DNA of 64,000 nucleotides, from the NCBI GenBank assembly GCA_032622095.1, contig CP136065.1, positions 53,067,949 to 53,131,948 on the forward strand, in the 5' to 3' direction. The position numbers and the translations under genes were made by a program. Source of the stretch: Siphonodentalium dalli. Taxonomy: Eukaryota > Mollusca > Scaphopoda > Gadilida > Siphonodentaliidae. The notes below the pieces were generated by a model. The model ran no database searches and was not told the DNA's origin. It saw only the letters and a program-made list of their open reading frames with translations. Below are positions 9,361-18,803 of this stretch, piece by piece; the first letter of the stretch is position 1, and every line of letters starts with the position of its first letter.

Positions 9361-9825
9361 GAGAGCGGACTTGATATGTCAGGGAATAACGTCACGCTCC
9401 ACGTGGGTCCAGGGCTGTTAAAAAGAATAAGACTTGTTGTAAGGAAATCGAGTATAGTATTGTGTTGTCTAATAACATTAATAACAAATACAGTAAATAC
9501 AATAAAGACACATAGAATTAGTGTTAGATATAAATTAGATTGTGCTTTATGTTTGACTTGATTTAGTTGAAATGAAACGTATTTAATAATAATTATGAGA
9601 CTGCAAATGAGTTGAATGTAGATAAGAATTTAAGATAAGTTAAGTATATTTTAGTGATAATAATAATTAATAAATATAAAGTATAGAGTAGAATAATATA
9701 GTAAAATTGTACATACCTGTTAAAAAGAATGAGACATGTTGTAAGGAAATCGAGTATAGTATTGTGAACTCGATTACCCTACATCATATCTTTTTATACG
9801 GGTAGCGATGACCCAATGAACTTCT
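9361..9825 (-). repeat. 5' long terminal repeat of gag-only LTR element
   Basis: About 465 bp matching 7354-7853, just upstream of gag on the minus strand. It lacks the ATTGTAATAGAC expansion of the other LTR. Its coding-strand start contains TATAAAAAG (in ..CCCGTATAAAAAGAT..), a plausible TATA element driving the gag transcript. Confidence 0.75.
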
Positions 9826-11162
9826 AGGTGAAAACCTTAGCTTGCAAAAAATACTAAAATATATCTAAAAGTATACCAGTGGCTAATTTCTGATTAGTTT
9901 CTGACATATGTAAAATATGGAAATGTAGTATTACTAGTACTATTATATTAATTTATATGGATGTAACATGTTGCGATCAGCAGTTCTCTTGGTGTAGGTA
10001 GAGTGTCAGGTTGTTAGCTGCTGACCACACACGTTGTTAATGTGCACTCTGATATATCTAGCCATGTCAATTTTATATTATTCCCTATGGAATCGACATA
10101 TCTTATATGACGTATATACATGGGTATGCCCTGAGTTGGTCGGAGAATGAAGGGTAGTACGTACTAATCGCATATAAATTACGTGTAATTTGACCCTCTC
10201 GGACGGGTATCATTTCAAGTTGCCTTCACGTGTATCAAATGATATGCGCACACTATTTCAGAAGATGCAAACCAACATGTAGTTATGATACGATAAATGA
10301 AAACTTTGCGTAAGGTGAAACTTCTGGTGTATCAAAACTAGGCCTATCAAAGCAGTATCCAATGACTCAGATATAATTTCCCAGAAGCCATTCCCAGATA
10401 GATTTGGCTGCAACCAGTCTGGTTACAACAACAAAACGAACTTGTATCTCGCCAGATATCGGAAAAAACTCTATACGAACATTGGTGTTACATATTTCAA
10501 TAGAAGTAAAGAGGGGTAACTCTATTTCTATCAGTTTAATAATGGATTGACATAGTCAGTCATACGGTTACAAGCAACTAATTATATAGAGTAACGCTTC
10601 TTGAATTTGTGTTGGGGGGACCCGGAGGAAGCATAAAAACATCTGGATGCTGATTGGTTGATTATCATTGAGGGAAAAGAAAAACATAGCCTACATACAT
10701 TTGGCGATCATTTTTTGTTTTGATGGCCAATAAGAGTTTGGTGGGGTTCCGAAGTTACGGAAGGGGTCAGGGTATTTTGTATGCTGTTGGTTTTCTGTGC
10801 AGTAGATTGGGTAGTTGTGGAAACGCAAAATTATCGTTTAGAAAAAACAGGCACTGAAAAGAGCGCGTTTGTTGTCACCGGCTGCTGTATCAGGTGACGT
10901 TCGAAGGGGCAATTGACCATTTGAAGTTCAAATATGCTTAATCCATCGCCGGTGGGATTTATAGTAACACTGTTGACTATGGAAAATAATTAGTTGTTTG
11001 TAACAACCTTTTGAGGGGACAACAGAAAGTATATAATATATAATAGATTGCAACACTGAAAAGATATCTCCCACAATCATCCGTTATGGTATAATTCCAG
11101 GAATGCACACATAAACGATAATGCATAAAGAGCGACAGTGTAGCGTAAACACTGTTAAACAC
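9826..11162. other. No gene recognised
   Basis: AT-rich non-coding DNA. I see no conserved protein or obvious repeat boundary. ATCGCATATAAATTACG near 10168 echoes 773-788 in the first foldback region. Confidence 0.3.
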
Positions 11163-11636
11163 GCTGTTAAAATATTCACCTCCGTCAAAAACCGCCATAA
11201 ACAGAAAGAATAGTAAAATATAGGCAGACCTTGTTCTTATACCAATCAGAATTATGGCATAAACAGTATGTTATTGTCAAATGTTTTTCCTTTGTTATGT
11301 AAACAAAAGCAAAAAACTTTACAGAACCTGGCTTTTGTTTAGATCCGGATATTTGTTACTGTTTTCCCGATATGGAAATATTAAAGAGCGTTTATATCAT
11401 ATGTGTGCGATTAACCAATAGAATTGCGCTGTGTTATGTAAACAGAAGCAAAACTTCTGCAACACGAGCAGGCTCTTGTTTACCTACACCATCGTACGTC
11501 TTGACGACAATATACTATGTACGTGCTGATTATATTTGGCATATGAACAAACTATATATATTTTAATATTCCTTCTGTTGATGGCGATTTGAACAAATAT
11601 GAATATATCTGCAACGAACGCCGCCCGTGCCTTTAA
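11163..11636 (+). mobile_element. AAAGG-family MITE, subtype 1 (left end lost)
   Basis: From GCTGTTAAAATATTCACCTCCGTC to GAACGCCGCCCGTGCCTTTAA. It matches 31424-31943 (inverted), 34332-34838 and 46540-46990. The normal left terminus (AAGATACGGGCGGCGTT) is missing here. Internal landmarks: ACCTGGCTTTTGTTTAGATCC, the AATTGCGCTGTGTT block, and CATCGTACGTCTTGACGAC. Confidence 0.7.
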
Positions 11637-11969
11637 ATTCTTCGACAAAACCTAGATATATTGCTGTCTATACCTCCGACGAAGTAAATTTGTGTTTATC
11701 TGCACTCGTTTGTAGTTGCTGCTAATGACAGTGACAAATAGATACGCGCGATTTCTAGTATATTGGTATTGCTAACTCTAACTTTGTGGGAATCGATGCG
11801 ACGTTCAATGAAAGTGTCAATGGCACTGTAGCTCAACTTGGGAATGAGTTTATTTTTTTGGAGAGCAACGAATAGAATCATAAAGAAGAAGGAAAGCCAA
11901 ACAGTTACAGTAAAGGTCTTGTATTGTGTAGATGAAATTATTTTCATTTGAAATATTTCGCCAATAAAT

Positions 11970-12960
11970 GTGGGTTGTAGGATGTCAGGATGGATTAAAA
12001 TTTGAAATCCAAGATGGCTGCTGGCAGCCATGTAGTGTAACGAATTTCGAAAAGAATCGATGGCTCCAATCCGAGGACACCCGAAGATCCATATGAAATT
12101 TGGTGGCCATCGGATGGGGCAATGTGGCATGTAGGGTGTGCCGAAAGATTAAGTCATGAAAAGAGTAAAATCCAAAATGGCTACTGGCAGCCATGTTTTT
12201 TTTTACGAATTTCAAAAAAAAAATCGATGACTCCCATCAAGTCACAATGAAGATCCATATAAAGTTTGGTAATGATCGGATGTGAGACGTGGTATGTAGG
12301 ATGTGCCAAAGGATATAGTCATGCAAAGATTAAAGTCCAAGATGGCTGCCGGCAGCCATGTTTTTCATCGAAAAATTGTTCAAATTCGATGGCTCACATC
12401 TGGAGGTGATCCTAAACATGCCTGAACATTTTCAAAACAATTCTCCAATAAATGCGAGCTGCGGGCTGAGCCGATGGATGGATTCAAATTTGAAATCCAA
12501 GATGGCTGCTGGCGGCCATGTTTTTAAAAAACAAATTTCGGGAAAATATCAATGGCTCCATCTAGAGGTCACCCCCAAGATCCGTATGGAGTTTGGTGAT
12601 GATCGGATGAGGGATGTGATCTTTTGGTAAACCAAAGGATTTATGCATGCAAAGAGTAAAGATGGCTGCCGGCGGCCATGTTTTTCATCGAAAATCGCTA
12701 CAATTTGATAGCTCCCGTCTAGATGTGATCCTAAAGATGCTTGTAATTTTCAAAAATATTTCTCCAATAAATGCGGGCTGCAGGATGAGCCGATGGATTC
12801 AAATTTGAAATTCAAAATGGCTGCCGGCGGCCATGTTTTTTTTTTAACGGAAAAGATCGATGGCTCCCACTAGAGGTCGCCGCGAAATTAAGAAATTGAT
12901 GACGTACGGACATACGGCGGACACGTACACACGGCAATAGCTCAAACTTTACAAAGTAAA
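11970..12960. repeat. ~160-bp tandem array ('..GCCATG..' family), six units
   Basis: The block GGC(A/G)GCCATG occurs at about 12025, 12187, 12353, 12510, 12672 and 12829, with spacings of 157-166 bp. Two unit types alternate: one continues with TTTTTCATCGAAAA, the other with a T-run and ACGAATTTC, so the higher-order period is about 320 bp. The array ends near GACGTACGGACATACGGCGG. Several ORFs over it are translations of the repeat. Other copies: 27290-27765, 63490-64000, and a single unit near 43612. Confidence 0.85.
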
Positions 12961-13934
12961 GTTCAGCTAAATATATGATGTTGAGTTACCCCTCCTGCAT
13001 CACATGTTGGTGTCTAGTGTGTCACAAGAGAACAGAGCGCACCGTTAAAACACCTACATGTATACCAGGAACGATGCGTTACGATGGGGTGGCTCATCCG
13101 CTGATAACTTCGTTTATGTCTACATAATTTGGATGGCTCGTTACGATTTCAGGGGTAGGGTTAAGAAACACACGGAATACCGATATAGCCAACTTTCCAA
13201 TCTCATAAATTGTGTAACTGTTTTCACAACATATCCTCACGCAAATGCGCACATATTGGACCTACAATTAATAAGCAAATAGCTTCATATTGGATTATTT
13301 GATTCTGAAATAAGCAGATACTGGACTCATATCCCGACCAAGCATACATTTGCTGTTTATCAGTGACCATGGCACACCAGAAGGTCGTAGTACAGTACTC
13401 GCTCAAAATTGTGAAAATGGCCAGAAATCGTGTATTGCTTCGTTAAATATAGTTTCCTGTTAAGATAACGCAATATACATTTTCTGGACATACCGCTTCC
13501 GATTCCGGAATTCCGATAAATACAAATGACTTTTTTTTATTTGGATCCAATCATCGTGTTTAAAGTTATATTTGTTATGACTTCAATGCGTCTTTCTGTG
13601 ACATATAAAGTATTTATTGATCTATTTCGATACCGGGAAAAATTAAAAGTGAATATTAGTGGGTGTATTTTGGATCGCAAACCGCCATTTCGCTTTAATC
13701 TTAATATTCCTGAATATATTCCATTGAATATACATAACTATCTTTCGTAATATAATCATATTGTTTGCAATATCAGGGGTTTCCATGTTTTAAAACATAT
13801 ACGATTCTATCAGCATGACACTGTCACATGTCATCGATTTATGGACATCCATATGTCGCCGAATTCATGGTTACAGTAACCGCGTGCATGCCAACAAGGC
13901 ACTCTAGGTACCATTGTGATACAGAGTTAGACGT
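12961..13934. other. No gene; mixed repeat fragments
   Basis: About 13225-13325 resembles 3455-3525 (CGCAAATGCGCACATA, GATTATTTGATTCTGAAATAAG). About 13540-13720 matches 55690-55850 (ACTTCAATGCGTCTTT, GACCTATTTCGATAC-like, CGCAAACCGCCATTTCG-like). These indicate a dispersed element with no coding capacity. Confidence 0.4.
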
Positions 13935-14118
13935 ACCCCTATAAATCTAGAATTTGAGTGACTTGTGTTGATTGCAACGCGCAGTGCAGTCCCGAAAGTG
14001 CAGAAACTTGTCAAATAAAGAGGAACAACCGGAGCGGGATGCACTCGTTAGTTCCCAAACTCCAGGCAGATTTATCTCCCATCGCTCCGCTGAGATACCA
14101 CTGCCATAAGGACATTTG
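13935..14118 (+). promoter_or_regulatory. Candidate promoter and non-coding first exon
   Basis: CCCCTATAAATC (TATA-box match at about 13938) is followed, 175 bases on, by CATTTG|GTAAGG, a strong donor match at about 14118/14119. No ATG-initiated frame of note lies between, so it would be a 5' untranslated exon, with its next exon not identified. No independent support. Confidence 0.25.
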
Positions 14119-14725
14119 GTAAGGATTTCTTACGTGTTCTTGGTTCTTATGTTTTAGGATTAAAATCAGTGTTAAAATTGTCTATATCTGGCTCAGTTCA
14201 TATTGTTCTTATCAATACCGAAAGAATTACCATTATTGCAAAATAAGATAATAGGTGACTAAATATAGTTCCGGTGACATGTAAAAATAGATGTATCGGT
14301 CCGCAGCGCACCATACTTGTGGCAGTGCTAACGTAGAGGGCGCTACATGGAGTTTGTACTTGTCGCTCTGATTACCAGTGCGCATATCGTCGAGAAGTGT
14401 GTATTTACGACTAAAAGCATGGATCGAACTCCTCCGTGGAGCTATATTCCAACCGCGTTGTTAGCCATTTATTTCACACGGCGTTTGAAATTGCAAATTG
14501 AATGAGCCGTGATATCAAAGAATTTTATTGCCGCGCAGCTCATTATAAAGAAGCAGTGTGCATGGTGGCGTAACAGCTCTTTCTGAGCTTTCCGTAGTAA
14601 ATCACACACAACCGCTTTTCCTCACAATTTCCTCGTTTTCGAGGGCGATAATCCAGTTTGCCCATTTCAACGAATCACATAAATTTGAGTCGCTGGTTTT
14701 CTACCTAATGTCCACGCATCATATA
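14119..14725. other. No gene recognised
   Basis: If 13935-14118 is a first exon this is intronic. Slightly richer in GC than the surroundings around 14300-14400. Nothing else was recognised. Confidence 0.25.
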
Positions 14726-15126
14726 TTCTAACCTTGATACGTGTATATACGGACGGACGAACGAACGAATATTTTATTATAGTGACATGTGTGTTTAGTG
14801 TATAAAACATATCACATACCAGAAAGAAATTCCATGGTCTCCTATCTCTTCAAAATATTCCTAAGGTGTGCCTTTAAGAAGGGTGGAATAATGCGCGGAA
14901 TTATTTATTGTTATGGGTGAACACATGTAAATATCCTACTTGTTAAGTTTATCATATATTATTGTGTAATCTAATTGAATTACTGCTGTATATATAAACA
15001 TGCATATGTACATGAAATGATCAATGATGAAGTGATATTCAAATTTGTGTACATAGTGCATATACGCTTTGCTTGTTTCACTGTTATGTGACTTTTGCAA
15101 TAAATCAATCAATCAATCAATCAATC
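14726..15126. mobile_element. LINE/SINE-like tails: (ACGA)n-AATATTTTATTAT on the left, AATAAATCAATCAATC on the right
   Basis: The right end is TTTTGCAATAAATCAATCAATC, a polyadenylation-type signal running into a (TCAA)n microsatellite as at the 3' ends of many CR1-like LINEs on the plus strand. The left end GGACGAACGAACGAATATTTTATT reads, on the minus strand, AATAAAATATTCG followed by (TTCG)n, a second tail pointing outward. Two elements may lie tail-out. No coding part remains. Confidence 0.45.
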
Positions 15127-15780
15127 ATGCAGGTGATAGCAATGTCGAGTAACAAAATAAGAACACACCCGTCCAATAAGGCATATAAGTCACTTTAAAC
15201 AAAATAATAAAGAAAATTGTTGTGCACATTGATGGAATAGAACATGTTTTGCTAAGAAGATCTTTTCTTTTTTGATATGCGATATGAAGAAATTTAGCTA
15301 TAATTGAAGAGGATACCGATTCATTAGCCGAATAAGTAAGCCGACGTCACTAAATTGTGTCTGTCCAGATTCAATCGCGATATATGACATCAGTTTTGAT
15401 CGCAGGTGTATATAAGGACTCTTCCTTGTAGTTGCCATTTCATTTGCATGGCACACGAATCGCAATTATTCACACAATCATTCATCAATTTTATTGAAAA
15501 CGATACAACATTTCATAACTGAGAACGCTCTCTATTATTTAATGATTTTGAAAGAATGGACGCTGTTTACCAGCGATGGTCATTGGCAAAAATTCAAAAC
15601 GTTTTGAAATTGACCATCACAACATCCTATTAATGGGTTCATTGGCATGATGTAATTATACCCTCTCCCCATACTGTAATTAGCTTGTCCGTCCATCCGT
15701 CCGAGCTTGTATTCCTTCAGTGTTCAATCAATTATTTGTAAAACTTGGCATAAATATTTATTACCAAGGAAATGGAACTG
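15127..15780. other. No gene recognised
   Basis: AT-rich; no ORF, repeat or RNA gene was identified. Confidence 0.25.
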
Positions 15781-15783
15781 TGG

Positions 15784-15905
15784 ACCTGCGATTATGAGGT
15801 CCGTGCACATGCGAGTATAAGGTTCATGGACCTGCGGTTATGAGGACCGGCGATTATTAGGTCCGTGTATGAACCTGCGGTTATGCTGTCCGCGCACCAG
15901 CGTTT
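15784..15905. repeat. Degenerate ~22-bp minisatellite (GGTCCGTGGACCTGCGATTATGA type)
   Basis: Units such as GATTATGAGGTCCGTGCACATGC, GGTTATGAGGACC and GATTATTAGGTCCGTG recur about five times with poor periodicity. The same unit reappears three times at 16360-16425, about 580 bp away. Confidence 0.55.
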
Positions 15906-15999
15906 TTTGTTTTTTCCGGTTTCAATGTTTATTATGCCTTAGCCATAAATCAATATGTAACATAAGCGCATTAGTAAGTTAACAAAATAGTATTAGTTA

Positions 16000-16000
<1 letters not shown>

Positions 16001-16032
<32 letters not shown>

Positions 16033-16090
16033 GCATGATTATGTAGATGATGAAGATTATGATAATGATGATGAAGATGATATATTTGTG
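16001..16090. repeat. (ATG)n trinucleotide repeat
   Basis: ATGATGATGATGATGGTGATGATG and continuing degenerate GATGA units. Two Met/Asp-rich ORFs over it are artefacts. Confidence 0.8.
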
Positions 16091-16359
16091 GTTATGGTGG
16101 TATATACACTTATTTACATTGTTGGACCCCCGGTATGTCATCTATCTTCTAATTCATACATGTGTTTACTCGTGTACATCTGGTTCCCAAATCATTGCAT
16201 CGCATAAATCTGATAACATTTTAGTACTTATAAATTAGCATCTATAATTTCTCGTGTCTAAATAGCGCAGACTACTTCCCCATTGAACGACTTCAGTCAA
16301 TCTATCTGCCAGTTCATCAATCAGAATCACGATGATCGTGGTTGGTTGCCTTTGATTGA

Positions 16360-16425
16360 CTTTGATTATGAGGTCCGTGGACATGCGGTTATGAGGTTCG
16401 TGGACCTGCGATGATGAGGTCCGTT
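16360..16425. repeat. Second block of the ~22-bp GGTCCGTGGAC minisatellite
   Basis: GATTATGAGGTCCGTGGACATGC, GGTTATGAGGTTCGTGGACC and GATGATGAGGTCC in tandem. Same unit as 15784-15905. Confidence 0.55.
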
Positions 16426-17289
16426 CGAATTATTTAGTTGAGTTATTCCACATTTTTCAATTTATAAATGTTTTGCAAAACTGACATTTTGTCCGAGCTT
16501 TTATTCAATCATTTATTGGTCAATGTTTTTGAAACTTGTCACAATTATTGACCATCATCGGAACCTGTGTGGTCCATTCGAGCTTTTTACTATAATTATC
16601 TCCCTTTTCGACTTAGAAATGCCTAGCAACGTACGTAATTTTATGCACGCTGGTAATCCTTCGTTTCATGGTCAGTTTCTATGAAATTTGGCACATATAT
16701 TTACCACCATGGCAATCTGTGCATCTTCGATTTAGATCTGCGATTTCAAGATGTGAGGGGGTGTAAGCTTGTCTATCCGTCTGGCCACATTGCCATTTCG
16801 ATCTGCGATTTCAATTTGCTATCAAATTACGAATGTATAATTTGATAATCGAAAGATTCATGTTTAATATGGCTACCCTTGATAGCACATGCGGGACAGC
16901 CACAACTCTAGTTATTTTCTGGTAGATACATTTTGGTACCAATTTTAGTCATATGGTGTTTTCAGAGATGTCCGTGTCGGCACCTGCTCCGATCGTAAGG
17001 GAGAAGATATCACTTTTACGTACACGTTCGATCGCAGGGTTTCTTTGTCTAATCGGCGTCTTCTATGATATATACTACATGCAGGACGTGGTCCAAATTT
17101 GGGCTAAATCTGACGCATGGCTGAAATATTATAAACACCGACCGAAAATAGCGGTGACAGAGTTACAGATATACAGACGATGGGCTATATACATATATAT
17201 ACATTATAGTTTGCGGTAGACTGGAAATCGAGAGCCTGTTTTCTTGAAAATAAGCACATAACGGGTTTATTTTAATGAGCGAAATAAGC
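16426..17289. other. No gene; diverged E-family-like text
   Basis: Phrases such as CTCCCTTTTCGACTTAGAA and GAAATTTGGCACATATATTTA resemble the repeat arrays at 35 and 39 kb but no clear periodicity remains. An 88-codon ORF at 16953-17219 has no features I recognise. Confidence 0.3.
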
Positions 17290-17490
17290 TCATTTTGGAA
17301 TTATACCTGTATTTAACATCAATATACGCTCGATATGCACATAAAACGAGGTTTTTAAAACACTCCAATGTGGGGATTATTTCCATACGAAAAGAGCCCA
17401 TATTGGCATATTTAATCTACCATTTTCGTCGTCACGATTTACCAGATTGAAGCTGTGTTTCATTGCGGCCCGCGCCACGGAATAACTAGT
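17290..17490 (-). repeat. Dispersed repeat (inverted relative to 23970-24170)
   Basis: The reverse complement (TGCCAATATGGGCT...TTCCATACG-like, GCGTATATTGA.GTTAA, ..GGCGCGGGCC) matches 23970-24170 over about 200 bp at moderate identity. A third, shorter copy is near 4895-4960. No ends defined. Confidence 0.5.
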
Positions 17491-18803
17491 GTTGGAGGTG
17501 GGGTAGTTGCAAATTCGTTCACTTTGTGATAGAAGCGCCAAAGTTTTAGAGTTTGCTTAGTGGTTGGTGAGTATCACTAAACTGGCTGGTTCCAGATTTT
17601 GGAGGTCACCTTGACCTTCAATTTGACCTTTTTGAAAATCTAAGTTTTTGTGTAGGGTGGTTTATGACACCCTCTTCTCGTGACAATCATCTCTCACAGT
17701 TTCTCAATGCAATTATAGTTGGGAGACGACCACGGTTCATTTGGGCCAAAACATGTCTAAATTTTCAAAAGATGGCCGCCAATACGGCCACCGAAACTCA
17801 GAATTATTTTTTTTTCTATTTTTTGATGAAATATTAATATATAGTCCAATCATTAGTACATATTTGTTGTATATATGCATCTTATCTGACGTCATTGCCA
17901 CTTAACCATCAATTTAGAACAAATATATAATTAATGTAAAATATGCTCTCAAATTTATTAAAAATGGTGATGCGATAGTAGTATTCCACTATCGATTATG
18001 GGAGTAATTCTGGTGAGAACTGTACTGGGTGCCTTAATGATTCTTTTACCCGGTATCTCCGCAGCATATGTTTTGGTTTGAAAAAATATCACATCTTTTC
18101 TGCCTAACCACGAAACCATAATCCAAACTGAAGTGTGCTTCCATAGATTATTTTTAATGAGCTGATTCAAGCAGACGACTACATTGACAAGTTTCCAGAT
18201 AAAAGCACAATTACAAGACCATGGTGGTGAGTAAATTTAACAAAAACATTGCAGTTAATTAGTTTCCTTGACATAGCACATTGCTACCTAATCAAACTTA
18301 TCAAATATCGGTTTAATATGAAATAGAATGAAAAAAATAGAAGGTAGGCCTACACAGGTCATGCTTGTTTTAAAAAGCATGGAAAGCCAGTTCAACAATT
18401 TAATTTCTCAGAAAATTATTGTAGTGCACCACAAAGTGAAAGTGTTGCCATGTCTTCTTTAAATTAGACACAATTTATTTCATGCTTTCTTTGTATGCTC
18501 CCACTGTGTGTATCAATATATTCCAGAATATGTTAATAGAGCGTGTTGGGGCAGTTCTATTCATATATCCCAATATATTGATTCCGATCAGAATGGGGTT
18601 TGGCATTAAACGCTTTATATAAGTTTTATAACCAGCTTAACCAATTAAATGGAATTGTCTCCATTCTAAATACTTCCAATCGTTATAATCTGAGTGATCC
18701 CACCAGTCCTGTTCAAAATGTTATGGAACTCGAAAAGCTTACCAGTTCCGCATGCGGCACATGTATCTCATATAATTAATGTGTTGCGATTTTTTTTCTT
18801 TCA
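17491..18803. other. No gene recognised; possible splice donor at about 18229
   Basis: Mainly AT-rich. Around 18170-18230 a short open stretch (DYIDKFPDKSTITRPW) ends at a GGTG|GTGAGT donor match; this might be an upstream exon of the broken gene at 18804. Evidence is slight. Confidence 0.25.

Larger units (their letters stand above)
7354..9825 (-). mobile_element. Short LTR retrotransposon (Ty3-like gag, no pol)
   Basis: Two direct LTRs flank about 1.5 kb that hold a gag ORF and roughly 400 bp of unrelated DNA with inverted ends. No protease, reverse transcriptase or integrase coding was found, so the element is non-autonomous or deleted. The base order after the 5' LTR is CAATTGGTGGAGAATCCAATG, placing a TGG-initiated candidate primer-binding site between the LTR and the gag ATG. 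A clear target duplication was not seen at the outer ends. Confidence 0.75.

Noticed and set aside
8857-9561. Plus-strand ORFs opposite gag (65 and 149 codons)
   Set aside because: Antisense of the gag Thr/Ser-rich linker and LTR; Val-rich runs reflect the complementary codons.
11696-12630. ORFs of 76-144 codons over the GCCATG array
   Set aside because: They follow the tandem repeat and begin and end within units.
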